In this document: positions 1 to 10,732 of the stretch, in pieces
How the letters are laid out: every line of letters starts with the position of its first letter
Numbering within the stretch: the stretch's first letter is position 1
Assembly: GCF_017591425.1 (NCBI RefSeq)
Contig: NW_024464918.1
Location: forward strand, 6,446,001-6,510,000
Source of the DNA: Ochotona curzoniae
Taxonomy: Eukaryota; Chordata; Mammalia; Lagomorpha; Ochotonidae
DNA: 64,000 bases
Reading direction: 5' to 3'
Translations under genes and position numbers: made by a program
The notes under the pieces: generated by a model
What the model was told of the DNA's origin: nothing
The model's database searches: none
The model's input: only the letters and a program-made list of their open reading frames with translations

Positions 1-345
1 GGTCCTGTGATGCCATTTCTATACACAGTCGTCATTCAGTGTCCTTGCAGGATTCTAGATTACCCATGGATACCAAAATCTGCAGAAACTCAGGTCTTTG
101 CTATAAGATAGCCTTTCCATCTAACCCAGACTCACCCCTCCCATTTCACCAGATTACTTCTAAAATCTAATGCAATGTAAATGCTATGCAAATGCCTGCT
201 ACACTATTTTGATTAGGAAATGATGATAAGAATGTTGGTGTGTGGTTATTAAGGAGGCAGGGTTTTTTTTTTTTTTTCAAATGTTTGCAATCCGCAATCG
301 GTTCAATCCACGGCTGTGGGACCTGCAAGTAGAGAACCAGTTCCA
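1..345 (+). mobile_element. MER2/Tigger-like DNA transposon (non-autonomous, old)
   Basis: The stretch matches in order the MER2-type element I remember: 'GTCATTCAGTGTCC', 'GGATACCAAAATCTGCAG', 'CTCAGGTCTTTGCTATAAGAT', 'AATGCAATGTAAATGCTATG', a long T-run (263-277), then 'CAATCCGCAATCGGTTCAATCC' near the right inverted repeat. It is diverged and cut by the window edge on the left. These pogo-lineage elements were mobilised early in placental mammals. Confidence 0.75.
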
Positions 346-2204
346 TGTCCTTGCTGGCTTCTTTTCATATGTATTTTTCCAGAGCTGACCAAAAAAAAAA
401 GATCTTTAACCCACAGTTTCCATCTGGCATATAAGCACGTATGTATTTTCCAGTTTTACCACCATAATCTTTTTGAGCCTTACTGACTAAATCGTTATGA
501 TAAACATAAGCTGTCACTGAGATAGTTTTATGTGGCAGGCACTATGCTATGCACTTTTGTATATATTCTTTTCTCACTTCCCTGGATCAAATTTTAAAAA
601 TTTCCAGCATCTCCATGGAGCAGATTTTAATATTCCCCTCATTTTTGAGAATGAGAACACTGAAGCTTAGCGAGGCTCAATGACTTCTCAAGTTCATGCA
701 ATAGAGTTTCAGGGCTCCCTAACTCCAGGGTGCATGCCCTTGACTGCCAATATCCTACCACAACTTATTGAACCAGTTTCCAATTTTAAATCTTTAGGGT
801 ATTTCCAGTTTTGTTTTTTCTGTTTTTTCTTAGCAAAACCCTAAGGTCTTTCTCTATTTGAAATCATGCCCTCAAATAAGCTGCAGAGAACAGAAATTCT
901 TGAGATAAAGTGTAGGATTATTTTTTAAGATCTTCACACATATTCCCAGATTAATTTCCAAAAGGGTTTTTACCAATTTTTCTATTATCTTATTTAGTAG
1001 TTATGGCTAAGTCAATGGGTTATAAAAGGAAAGTGTGTCCTTTTATCTTTCATCTTTAAAAATGGGAAATCTGAATTTGGGGGCCAAAATCTACTTTCGA
1101 TTTGTATTTGGCTGTTAATAGCGTTTGTTCATATCTTAGAGCCTTACTATTTTTTCCTAACAGATAAACTTGAATCACCTTCTAAGGTATCTGATCTGAC
1201 ACTTAAGAGGCCTGACTAGCCCTACAGCAGTAACATTCTTGGTGGCTCATTTGGGAATCCAGAGCTTTAAAAATGATTGGTATCCAAGTTTGACCCTCTG
1301 GGTTTTGATGGTTGTGACCCAGGCATGAGCATTTTTAAAGCAGTGATGTTACCTCCAGTGTCAGGTGACCAAGCTATCCCAGTTCATCCAAGATCTTTTT
1401 AAAAGATCTCCATGTCTCGAGAGCCTTCGCAGTCCCAGGTAAAAGGTGACAGGTGGTTTTTTTTCAGGCTATTCTGTTCAGTGCCAGAGAAGTGGTCACT
1501 CACTTGGAGTTGGTCTCTACCCAGCTGCACGCACATGACTGCCAGCCCTGCTGAGCGAAGCCTGTGCATGCGGGACTCATGATCCACCCTGGCTGCTCCA
1601 GCAGACACAAACACCTGGTAGAGAGGTGTGAGGGGACCACGACCCCCTCCAGCCCACGGCTGAAGGAAGCAGGACAGAGTTGAGGCTGTGCTGCACACAG
1701 CGTGGCACCCGTCACCAACATCACTGCTGTGCCTTCTGGAGTTGTGCAGTTCTCACTTCCAGGGTTTAACAGGGAGGGTTTTCTGCCTGAGCCAAAGGCC
1801 TTAGCTTGGCACAGGCTTCCCTGGGGAGGGGAGTCTTTGAGGCCAGAGAAATGGAAAGTTCATAGAGAACCAGAGCCCAGAGTTTCCGGAGAGTATGAAA
1901 GGATGCCTCAGGGGTTTCTAATTACAATGCATTGTTTGCAGATTAGCGCCCAAATCGGATCAGACTAATTACAGTAATTGATTTGACTGCAGAAGTGCTC
2001 CTGAATTATGTCCCAGTGTGATTTTTTTTCCTCACTGGACAATGGCTGAGTTAATGGGACTACAGAGGCCTTCTGGCTCTGTAGATGGGGGAGGAGCTGG
2101 CAGCTGGCTTGAAGAAGGGGCCAGAGCCAGCCCAAGGGAAGGGCGGCGGGATGGTGAGCCCACTGGGGGACATGCTGCCAACATGCTATGGTTTTGCTGC
2201 CCAG
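346..2204 (+). other. SLIT3: SLIT3 intron, 3' part (upstream of first visible exon)
   Basis: Mostly unique, AT-rich intron. A MIR/L2-like antisense patch may lie near 640-740. From 1400 to 2200 it becomes GC-richer. A TAATTA-dense block at 1917-1995, about 200 bases before the exon, looks like a homeodomain-motif cluster (see findings). The last 30 bases form a normal acceptor. No gene is seen. Confidence 0.8.
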
Positions 2205-2329
2205 GGCCAGTAGACATCAACATTATGGCCAAGTGCAACGCCTGCCTCTCCAGTCCATGCAAGAACAATGGAACATGCAGCCCAGATTCCGTGGAGCTGT
2301 ACCGCTGCACCTGCCCCTACAGCTACAAG
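2205..2329 (+). CDS. SLIT3: SLIT3 coding exon (first in window): end of LRR region and start of EGF1
   Basis: This internal coding exon lies between an AG acceptor (ttgctgcccag) and a GT donor (aag/gtatgg). It opens with two bases completing a Gly codon from the exon upstream of the window, then 41 full codons starting [14 protein letters not shown] and ending on an intact Lys codon (phase 0 out). The peptide links the last leucine-rich-repeat cap to EGF1 and carries five of the six EGF1 cysteines (residues 13, 18, 24, 33 and 35, counted from the first full codon) and an NGT glycosylation sequon. Human SLIT3, as I remember it, has the same segment with a few changes near 'TCTQDPVELYRC', which puts this near human residue 907. 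In the 36-exon human gene this would be about exon 26. SLIT1 and SLIT2 differ clearly here. The ATG-initiated open frame starting at 2018 runs into this exon from intron and is not a real start. Confidence 0.95.
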
Positions 2330-2834
2330 GTATGGCAAGAGCCTTCTTTGCTTACCCTCCTACCCACCCTGCTGTTCCTTCACAAGCTAAGGGTGACTGA
2401 CCCTCCTTTCTCCGGGGTAGCCTCACTGTACATGTCCCCTAGCAAAAAAAACACATTCACCAGTAGCACTCCTGTTGTAAGAGCCTGACCCATCACAGTG
2501 AATCCCATTGCCACGGGGTTGAGACATAACAGTAGTGGTTGGGACAAAGAGGCAGCAGAACTTTTTTTTTCTTTAGGAAATGTATTTTCTTTGTGAAAGC
2601 CAGGGATGTTAAGTCTCAGAGAGGTAAAGCACTTCTGGGAGGAGATACCCAATAAACTCCTTGTCCTAACAATGCTTGCAAGATTTTTAGAACCAACCCC
2701 TGCCCTCCGAAGCGCCAGTAGGCTAATGAGCACACAGTGATTAGCAACTAGAAAGCCTGGGGGCTATCATACCCCCACACTGCTGACAGTGTTAGGGTGA
2801 TAAGGGGATCAAGAACCCCTCCTCCTGTACCCAG

Positions 2835-3171
2835 CACAGTAACCTAGCAGCTGAAGTCCTTGCCTTTCATGCTCTGGGATCTCATATGGGCACCAGTTTG
2901 TATCCCAGCAGCCACACTTCCCATCCGACTCCCTGCTTGTGGCCAGGTAAACTAGTCGAGGATGGCCCAAAGCCTTGGGACCCTGTACCTGTGTGGGAGA
3001 CTCAGAAGAGGCTTCAGGCTCTGGGCTCCTGGCTTCAGATTGGCTCAGCTCCAGCTGTTGTGGCTGCTTGGGGAGTGAATCAATGGATGGAAGATATTCC
3101 TCTTTGTCTCTCCTCTCTGTATATCTGACTTTCCAATAAAAAAAATTATAAAATAAATCCTAAAAAAAAAA
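2835..3171 (+). repeat. Lagomorph C-type SINE (CSINE), + orientation
   Basis: A near full-length tRNA-derived SINE: head with GGGATCTCATATGGGCACC, body 'GTCGAGGATGGCCCAAAGCCTTGGGACC', 'CTTGGGGAGTGAATCA', then TTTCCAATAAAA and an A-rich tail. It is moderately diverged. It faces the next SINE (3347-3690, minus), forming a convergent inverted pair 175 bases apart. Confidence 0.88.
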
Positions 3172-3346
3172 GATTCCTTCCTCCCACTTCCTGCCCCAGA
3201 AATCCAAGCTAATTCCAAGGTACTCCTTCCCTCCCCTCTTCTAACCCAGGACCATCTAGACTAGGTCAGCCTAGCTCTCCACTGACACCTTAGGGTATGG
3301 GTCATGTGCCAAGTACTCTGCATGACATGTGCTGCCCTTTTCTTTT

Positions 3347-3690
3347 GAGTTTTATTATTTTAAAAAGGTTTGTTTTTATTTATTTGAAAGGCAGAGCTAA
3401 AGTGAGAGAAAGAACGATAGAAATCATTGATCTACTGGTTCACTCCCCAAATGGCCACATTGACCGCAGCTGATCTGGTGTGAAGTTTGCCACCGGGAGC
3501 TTTCCAGATCTCTCATATGGGTGCAGGGTCCCAAGAACTTGGTCCATCCCCCACTGTTTTCCCAGGCCATTAGCAGGGAGCTGGATCAGAAGTGGAACAG
3601 CCATGACTTGAACCGGTACCCACATAGGGATGCCAGCGCTGTAGGTTTACTTGTTACGCCACAGTGGCAGTACAGCACTAGCCTCCTTTG
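3347..3690 (-). repeat. Lagomorph SINE, - orientation
   Basis: Read on the plus strand it starts with TATTTATTTGAAAGGCAGAG, then 'TGGTTCACTCCCCAAATGG', 'GGTGCAGGGTCCCAAG', 'CAGGGAGCTGGAT' and ends near the head with CCACAGTGGCAG. The order is the reverse complement of the plus copies. Older than the pika-type consensus. Confidence 0.85.
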
Positions 3691-4160
3691 CTTTTTCTTT
3701 TTAAACATTTTCAGTAAGTGCAGGAAGAAGGGCTGAATCAAAGGGTTGGGATTAAGTTCCAGGGCTGTTGGATTGCATTAACCTGGAGGATTTCCAGGGC
3801 ATTAGCCCTTTCTTGAGCCTCACTGGCACTAACAAAGCTGTGGCTGCAATCTCTTCCACTTCCCCGACTCCAACCTCCCCAGGGACTTCGAAGGAGCCTC
3901 GTAATCTGTTGTGTACACCTGGGACGAGCTAGGTGAGAGGGAACTGGCATGTGCAGGTACCCATCCCCAGGGGGATTGAACCTGTATGGTGACAAGCCTG
4001 AGAGCTGACTTGCTGTGAGGAATGAGGCTGTGAGGTGGCTTTCTGGACTGTGGCCGCACCTGTCACTGATGGTGTCAGAGTGCCACCTATGGGCCCTGGA
4101 CTGCAGAGCTTGGGGATTCCTTGGAAAATGAGCCACCCCAGCCTCATCCCTGAGTCCCAC

Positions 4161-4182
4161 GCAGGCAGGCAGGCAGGCAGGC
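4161..4182. repeat. GGCA tetranucleotide microsatellite
   Basis: About five perfect GCAG/GGCA units (cgcaggcaggcaggcagg...). Short and intronic. Confidence 0.9.
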
Positions 4183-4307
4183 ACGCACACCACCCATGCC
4201 CCTGTACACACAAGCGTAATTATGAATAGGGAGGAAGGAGGAACTGAGGTTCCTTGCAGGCATGCCCAGGAGATGGAGCTCCTCTCTGGCATGGGTTAAG
4301 TGAATAA

Positions 4308-4490
4308 AACTCAGGCCATGGAATCACACAGGACAGAAGATGTGGTTTCAGCTTTGTCACACACTAGCCAGTGACTTCAGGGCAGCCCCTCCACCTGCCT
4401 GACAGGTTTGCCGTGAGAAGCAGATGGGCAGTGATGTATGCAGTAGACCTAGGGTGATACCTGGCATTGGGTGGGCACCAAAAAAGCTGG
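4308..4490 (+). repeat. MIR SINE relic
   Basis: The order 'GTGGTTTCAGCTTTGTCACACACTAG', 'AGTGACTTCAGGGCAG', 'CCACCTGCCTG' and 'GTGATACCTGGCA' fits the MIR core and 3' end. Strongly diverged. Confidence 0.6.
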
Positions 4491-5082
4491 GCTGTTGCTC
4501 TCTTTTCTTTTCGCTGTTGTCGGTTGCTCGCTCATCCCATGGTGTGCAATAGGCCCTCGGCGGCAGGCAGCACATCGCTGCTCACAGCAGGGAGTATTAG
4601 GCTGTGACAAGTGACTGACCAAGGACCTTCAGTCCATCTCTTAGAACTGTGACATGTGCATTGACTTACCACATCCGCGGTTCCATACGTGTATGTTTTT
4701 ACCCATCAGCCAAGGGCCCAAAATTCAGCTGGACATTGTGCATTTTTTTTCCATTCTTCCATTTTTATCATCACCTTATCAGGGGAGTGGTACCATTCCC
4801 ATATTTAAAGGACAGAAATCTGTTTCACATGCTGAGTCTCACATCTTTCTCTTTAAAACCAGCCTGAGTCTGAAAGTCCTAGAACTAGATCTCAAGTTTA
4901 GATTTCTTCCATTTGCACTATTAAATGCGACCAGGCAATTAATGTCAGGGCCGAGGGTGTAGCCACAGGGTGTATGGCAGGATACTGTCACATGTCTAGA
5001 TTTTGTTAATGAGATTCTAAACATATAGATGTCAGGGGAGTTTGAACAGGTTTTTTGATGGGCTCAGGCGTGTTGGGATATG

Positions 5083-5180
5083 TAGTGATGGTGATGGCGA
5101 TGATAATAATGATGATGGTGATAGTGATGGTAATGGCCATGTTGATGGTGATGGAACTGATATTAATGATGATGATAAAG
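5083..5180. repeat. Imperfect GAT/GATG repeat
   Basis: About 98 bases dominated by GATGGT, GATGAT and AATGAT units. It produces the acidic DGDGDDNNDD open frame on this strand, which is a translation artefact of the repeat. Confidence 0.85.
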
Positions 5181-5954
5181 TTGGTACTGTACTAATGATG
5201 ATAACCATGACATTAGGAAGAGCAGCCAGCACTTACTGAGTCCCCTCTGTGTACAACGGTGCATTCAAGGGAAAAAGTGTATGCAATAACTTGTATAACG
5301 CACATCAAGCCCTAGGATACAGTTCCATTTTAGACTCTAACTGTACAGTTGAAGAAACTGAGCGTAGTAGATGAGAGAGTGTAGATGCAACGCTGGAGGG
5401 CCCCTGCCAGAGCCTGCCATGTTCAGTGATGGTGATGAGTTCAGTGAGCCCAGCATTCGAGGGTGAGGGCCCTGCCTGGCAACACCAATGTGACTCTCCA
5501 GGCTGGGGACAAGTAGCACAAGGCAGTGAGAACACCCAGCAGGACCCTCTGTAGCCTGCTCCTACCCGACTGCAGGACCCTGGGCGGCACCCCCGAGCTG
5601 CTTCTCTGCTTCCTCCACTGCCAGATGAGGTGGCCTAAGCCAAAGGGCTCCTTGAACTAGGCGGGGCCTAGCTCTCCTTTTGGCTGGAATCAGAGCACAC
5701 ACATGCACAGCAACTGAGCAGTAATTCTAGATACTTTACTCAATTGACATTAATCTCCATACCCAAAAAGCCAAGCTCAAAGCTGAGGCATTTCTCTATT
5801 CAGTTTTGCCATCAATGAGCTGGGTGACCTTCGGAAACCATAATATTGCTAAAAAGCGTTATCAGCCTTTATCAGTTTGAGAACAGATACTGTCAACCTG
5901 TTAAGCTATAACTCCAGGCCTTGGTAATGCAATTGATGTATTATCTCATGTAGG

Positions 5955-6257
5955 ACTATTTTTGATTGATGTGCTCATTGGGGTTAAAAGGGAGAGCAAT
6001 AGAGGGAGATGCAGAGAGAGAGAGAGAGATGGATCTGTTTTCTGGTTCACTTTCCAAATGGCCGAACAGCCAGGTCTGGGCCAGGCTGAAGCCTGGAACT
6101 CCGGCCAAGTCTCTACATGGGTGTCAGGAGCCCAATTACTTCACCCCTATGCTGCCTTCCCTGGTGCATTATCAAGGAGCCAGGTTCAAAACAGAGCAGC
6201 CTGACCAGAACTGGCACTGTGAACTTCAACTGCTGTGCCATAATGTTAGCCCCTCAC
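5955..6257 (-). repeat. Lagomorph SINE, - orientation
   Basis: Contains AGAGAGAGAGAGAGAT, 'TGGTTCACTTTCCAAATGGCC', 'CAGGTCTGGGCCAGGCTGAAG' and 'AAGGAGCCAGGTTC', ending near 'CTGCTGTGCC'. The 'CTGGGCCAGGC' and 'GTGTCAGGAGCCCA' form marks an older SINE subfamily than the pika-type copies. Confidence 0.8.
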
Positions 6258-6901
6258 ATAGTACTGGTGATTATCCTATGAAGTAAATGTCTTTTACCTT
6301 CTTTTTAATAGATGAAAACCAACAAAGGTTGAGGCAGCACATGAGCTAAAGAGCAGAACCCAACTCCTCCTGCGAGAGCGTCTGCACCTTCACCATTGTG
6401 ACTGACCAGTGCTTGCCTTGGTGCCTCCTTTTCTTTCCTGTAAATGGCCATCCTCAGTGGCAGAGAAGTTGTTAGGATAAAAGGGCATCATGTGTGTGAT
6501 TGGCCTGCCTCAGTGCCTGGATCCAGTGGGCACTTCACAAAATATTTTTGCCACTATTTTAAGATTTCCAGTTCTGTTGGGTGATTCTTGTTCCGTCCTT
6601 GGCATCTTGCACGTGTTCACTGTCTCAGCGTGGTGCTCTTCACACTTGAGTGTGCACGAGCATCCCTGGAGAGCTTAAGCAAATGCAGGTTCTGATTCAT
6701 TAGCTCTAAGGTTAGGCCTGAGGCTCTGCGTGTTTCACTAGTTCCCAGGCAATGCCAATGCTACAGGTACCAAGGACCATACCTGGAGTAGCAAATATTT
6801 AAAGCAACCCTCTCACTCTGTCTCATAAAGAGATTTGCAATGACAGGAGCTATGCCAATTTCTTCTAAAGGGGACCAGGATTGTCAACCATGTTCGTTCG
6901 C

Positions 6902-6924
6902 CTCTCTTTCTCTCTCTCTCTCTC
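6902..6924. repeat. TC dinucleotide tract
   Basis: CTCTCTTTCTCTCTCT-type tract of about 23 bases in the first intron. Confidence 0.85.
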
Positions 6925-7445
6925 ATATAAACACATGAAATGGAGTATGGAACACAAAGGAGGAGGCGGGCCAAGGGGCATCACAGAGCTGGTAGATTTG
7001 AGCAAAGTTAAGACCGCAAAGAATTAAATCAGGCTAATTAACCAGGCATTGGCAATGGTGGCTTTTTTCAAGGACATACAAGTGACAGAAATCCCCACCT
7101 CCAAGTCTAATTACCATGCCACCAGCCACTAGGATCTGCCTCCTGGATTTCTGTGTTCTTCATTAAGGACTGGAGGGAACGCCACCTCCTCCACCCTGGG
7201 GAATGGAGTCCCCTGGAATTTCTGATGCCAGCAAATTCCCCAGAGCTGAGAATCTGGCCCTGACCTTCTCCTGTCTTGCGCTTCATGGTCCATCTCCCTA
7301 CGTGAAAGTGTGTGTAACACCCACGCTCATCCCTGCTCAGACCTCAGTTACTGTCACTCTCAGTAACTGGGTTGCTGTTGCTGGCCAGCACAATATGCCT
7401 CTGTATTCTCTAATCACTTGTTAGCTCCCCATCGGATAGATTACA

Positions 7446-7690
7446 GGCTGGGTGTACCTGATCTGAAAGCTTAGGATTGGAAGCATTTCTGAATCTTAGA
7501 ATGTTTTAGATTTTTCACTAATTGGGACTGGAACCCAAAGCTCTGTATGTTTCATGCACCCCTGTACACATAGCCTGATGGTGTTTTTACATGGTGCTCT
7601 GAGTACGCTTGTTTCAGCTGTGGCCCAGCATGTGAGGTCAGGGCTGGAGCTTTTCCATGTACCATCACTCTGGCCCTCACAAGGCTTCTG
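7446..7690 (+). mobile_element. Decayed class II DNA transposon (CAGG-type inverted repeat family)
   Basis: 'CAGGCTGGGTGTACCTGATCTGAAAG' and 'GAAGCATTTCTGAATCTTAGA' resemble the terminal repeat and inner repeats of a pogo-like element whose ends read CAGGTTGAGCATCCCTAATC (from memory). Related copies are at 10329-10732, 25225-25425 and 36085-36385. Family name not assigned. Confidence 0.55.
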
Positions 7691-9149
7691 ATTTTTTAAG
7701 TGGTCTACTTGGACAGATGAAGGATGCTCAGCCTGTATTCTTATTCCTATTTCACGGATGATGGAAACAAGGCTCAGAGCTAGTCATTTCCTCAAGGCAC
7801 AGAGCAGCCACAGCAGGGCAGTTCACAGCACACTCCAGCCTGTCTCCCTACAGCACCTGTGCAAAGGGCAGACCACAGTACAGGAGGAGGGCCCCTGGCG
7901 CTGGCTTTGGACATGGAAGTCTGGGCTTGGCTGCTTATGGCCTGTTCCACTCACTGCTGTGCATTCTTGAACCTGCCTCATTTCCAAGTCTGTCTTCCCT
8001 GTCTATAACAACAGTCACAACAGCTTTGTAGGGTGGGTGTGCACAGTATACGCCACCATGAATATGAAATCCTTAGCATGAGTCCTGGACTGCAAAGCAT
8101 GCTCAGTAACAGCAGTGAGAATTAAAATCAATTTCCACTCCACATACTGGCTTCTGGAAGGGGGCTCAGTGTTGCTCTGGTTTAAGATAAGTCCAGATAC
8201 CATCCCAAATCACAGTGCTCCTATGCCCTCTGAGAAATACCCAGGTCACCCCTTAACTGTGACGGGGCAGGAGCCTGCATTGCAAATTAGGCAGACTTGG
8301 CCTGTGTGTCCTGGCTGCTGGAGACAGGGCCTGAGGCTCTGGCATTGAGAGAGGAGGAAGAAGCATTCCAGAGAATCCGCAGTCAAGGCTGTCCTAGGCC
8401 CAAAGCCAAGGTGCCCAGTCGGCAGTGACATTAGAGCCAGGAAACCACAGTCCCTTTTCATTCCAGCACTGGAAACAGTGGCAGAAAAAGGAAGAGGATT
8501 TTCTGAGGCAGATGGCAGACAGGTGGTGGTGGCAGTGGGAGAACTCCATAATCTCCCTCCCTGGCATGAGCCCTGGCCACTGAACCTGAGGCTCAGAGAC
8601 AGATGCAGCAGACACCTTCCCAGGTTCTGTACTAGCAGACCCTGCAAGGGACTGTTATCTAAGATGCAGGCACAGCCTTAGCCTCTCACTCTGAGGGGAA
8701 GAGCAGGGATGAGAGCAAGAAGAGCTGGGCTGCTCCTGGGAACAGTGGCTCTTAACATCCACCTCACTGCCCTGGGACAGCCCTCTTCAGGGTCCTTGCC
8801 TTTGGTGTCCCTTCTGCCTGCCCCACTCCTTCCACTCTTTTTAGGTGAAACATTTTATTTAGAGCACCCCCCAAAACTCTGTGTTGCAGGAGTTCCCCTT
8901 CTGGCCCAATGGAATTCATCTGCTGAACTTGAGAATAAGTACCTGGGTCTGGAGTCTTCTTTAGACCAATAGCTTGAGTCCCTGGGGATTGTCTTGTGAC
9001 AATCTGTTGGCCATGCTCCAGCCATTGCTCATACTGTTCCAGTTGTGCATTTCATTTAAGCCTCAGTGGGACTCATAGTAAAAGCATCTACTAGCGTTGA
9101 TGGAATGTCATGTGTGTGTGACATATTGTAACGTTTTCTCTTAGGAAAG

Positions 9150-9522
9150 CTCTGCTTTAATTCTCATAACACCTAGAGAGAGAGGTTGGGAGAGATGAAG
9201 AGGTATGTGCAGGGATGTATAGTAGCTGTGTAATTGAGACTATCCATATCCAGATGTGAGGGTACAATGCAGTATGCATCTCTACTTCCAGATCAAAGAT
9301 GGACTCCCAATGAAACTGTTCAATATATCTTGACAATAGGATGCTGGACTCTCTGCCATTGTCCATGCCCACAATGATGGACATATGACTGCTTATGAAG
9401 AACTATGCTACTGTACTAATATGGGGAAATCAGTGTGAGGGGAGGGGATTTGGGGAGGAGGCAATGGAACTCCCAGAGTCTATACAACTGTAACAAAAAG
9501 TCATAGTAATAATAATAAAATG
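9150..9522 (+). mobile_element. L1 3' UTR fragment (lagomorph LINE-1), + orientation
   Basis: The segment ends GGGGAGGGGATTTGGGGAGG, then 'AACTCCCAGAGTC', 'ACAACTGTAACAAAAAG' and an AATAATAATAAAA tail. G-rich polypurine plus A-tail is characteristic of L1 3' UTRs. It shares 'GATGCTGGACTCT' with the reverse complement of the L1 at 49075-50368, supporting one family. Truncated at the 5' side. Confidence 0.75.
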
Positions 9523-9885
9523 GGGGTGGAGGGAGCGGAGAAAGGAGGTATGTGCAAGGTCAAGGCAGCCTTACAAGCAGTAGAGCTGGATGGGAAACCC
9601 AAAGCCCACACTCATGCCCTGCAGTGTGGGACAATGTGGAAAACAGTAAGGCAAGCATGTGAAGCTGCACTCCCCAGTTCCTGGCCTTCTTCCCCTCCTC
9701 ACTGCCGAGGGGCCAGACATGATCCCTCCCTGCAACATGCTCTGAGCTCTCAGCCCCTCTTGTCCCAAGACCTGCTTATGTGCTCTACCCCAGAGGATTC
9801 TGGGAGCTGCCAGGGCCTCCCAGGTGAGGGCAGCCGGGAACATAGGCCTCCCTTACCAGTCGCCTCTCCCTCTTCTGTTCCTCAG

Positions 9886-9983
9886 GGCAAAGACTGCACC
9901 GTGCCCATCAACACCTGCATCCAGAGCCCCTGTCTGCACGGAGGCACCTGCCACCTGAGTGAGAGCCACAAGGATGGATTCAG
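9886..9983 (+). CDS. SLIT3: SLIT3 coding exon: end of EGF1, most of EGF2
   Basis: The exon follows a pyrimidine-rich acceptor (ctgttcctcag) and ends at attcag/gtacaa. It contributes 32 codons plus two bases of a Ser codon finished by the next exon. The sequence begins [11 protein letters not shown], closing EGF1 with its sixth cysteine, then supplies the first cysteines of EGF2 (TC...PC...GTC). EGF modules of secreted SLITs form a rigid extracellular stalk between the ROBO-binding leucine-rich repeats and the laminin-G domain. Compared with remembered human SLIT3, 'CIQNPCQHGG' reads [10 protein letters not shown], ordinary orthologue divergence. Length mod 3 is 2, so skipping this exon alone would shift the frame. 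Confidence 0.95.
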
Positions 9984-10328
9984 GTACAAGCACACCCAGG
10001 GCCTTCCCTCACCACATAGGACTTTACGGTCAGACCTCCCAGGGGAACAAGGGAAGCAGAGCTGGTGCCCTTGATGTGTGGTTGCACAGCTGCCACCCTG
10101 TGAGGGAAGTACTGGGGTCTCTGCCATACACATAAAGATATGGGGGCATCTGGGGCAAGCCCTTGGTCTACAGTCACATGCTTACTGAGTGTTAGTATTA
10201 GGACTTCAATCTAAGAACCTTCTGTCTGCGGGATGATGCCAGTGGTGGATGAAGTCAGAGGAGAGAACGCTGACTCCAAGACTGGCATGCCTGGCAATCA
10301 CACTGTTCTTTTCTGTGTTCTAAACACA

Positions 10329-10732
10329 GCTTGGGCATCCCTGATCAGAAATCAAAAATGCACCCACGTGACACCACAAGTGGGAAATTTCACACTGAAT
10401 TCCATGGGATGGGTGACACATATAGGTAGGTACAACAAAAATATTATATAGAAATACTTTCAGACTGTGTGTCTCAGATTTATAAAACATAAATGTTTAC
10501 ACATGGATCCCATCTCCAAGATAGTGTATTATTTATTTATTCATATATATTATATATATGAATAACTATGAGTATATATATACATGTGTATGTATGTGGA
10601 TATATATATGATACATATCATATATATATAATATGTATATCCAAAAAAATTCCAAAATCTGAAGAAAAATCCAAATCTGAATCACTTCCAGCCTCAAGCA
10701 TTTTGTTTCAGGGATGCTCAACCTGTAATAAT
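10329..10732 (+). mobile_element. Decayed class II DNA transposon with internal AT microsatellite
   Basis: The left end 'GCTTGGGCATCCCTGATCAGAAATC' and right end 'AAGCATTTTGTTTCAGGGATG' + 'CTCAACCTGT' are inverted versions of each other, with the body 'GACACCACAAGTGGGAAATTTC' and 'GATCCCATCTCCAAGATA' as in the pogo-like family with CAGGTTGAGCATCCC ends. It is the most complete of four copies in the window. Confidence 0.7.
10531..10640. repeat. AT-rich microsatellite
   Basis: About 110 bases of TATATA, GTATGT and ATACATAT blocks (for example TATATTATATATATG, GTATATATATACATG) inside the DNA transposon. Likely variable in length. Confidence 0.85.

Larger units (their letters stand above)
2330..9885 (+). 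other. SLIT3: SLIT3 intron (7.6 kb)
   Basis: GT...AG intron. It holds SINEs at 2835-3171 (+), 3347-3690 (-) and 5955-6257 (-), a MIR near 4308-4490, a GGCA repeat (4161-4182), a GAT-rich imperfect repeat (5083-5180), a TC tract (6902-6924), a decayed DNA transposon (7446-7690) and an L1 3' end (9150-9522). A TAATTA-rich patch lies at 7020-7110. The remainder is unique with nothing recognised. Confidence 0.85.

Noticed and set aside
2018..2488. 156-residue open frame starting at an ATG before the first exon
   Set aside because: Only the 2205-2329 part is SLIT3; the rest is intron read-through on both sides.
3738..4292. 184-residue minus-strand open frame in an intron
   Set aside because: Low-complexity (CLPACLPAC from the GGCA repeat), includes repeat sequence, no recognisable domain.
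5042..5239. Acidic DGDGDDNNDDGDSDG peptide resembling a calcium-binding repeat
   Set aside because: Pure translation of the GAT-rich simple repeat.
9520..10074. 184-residue open frame on the plus strand
   Set aside because: Contains the real exon 9886-9983 but the flanks are intron; splice sites explain the coding part.
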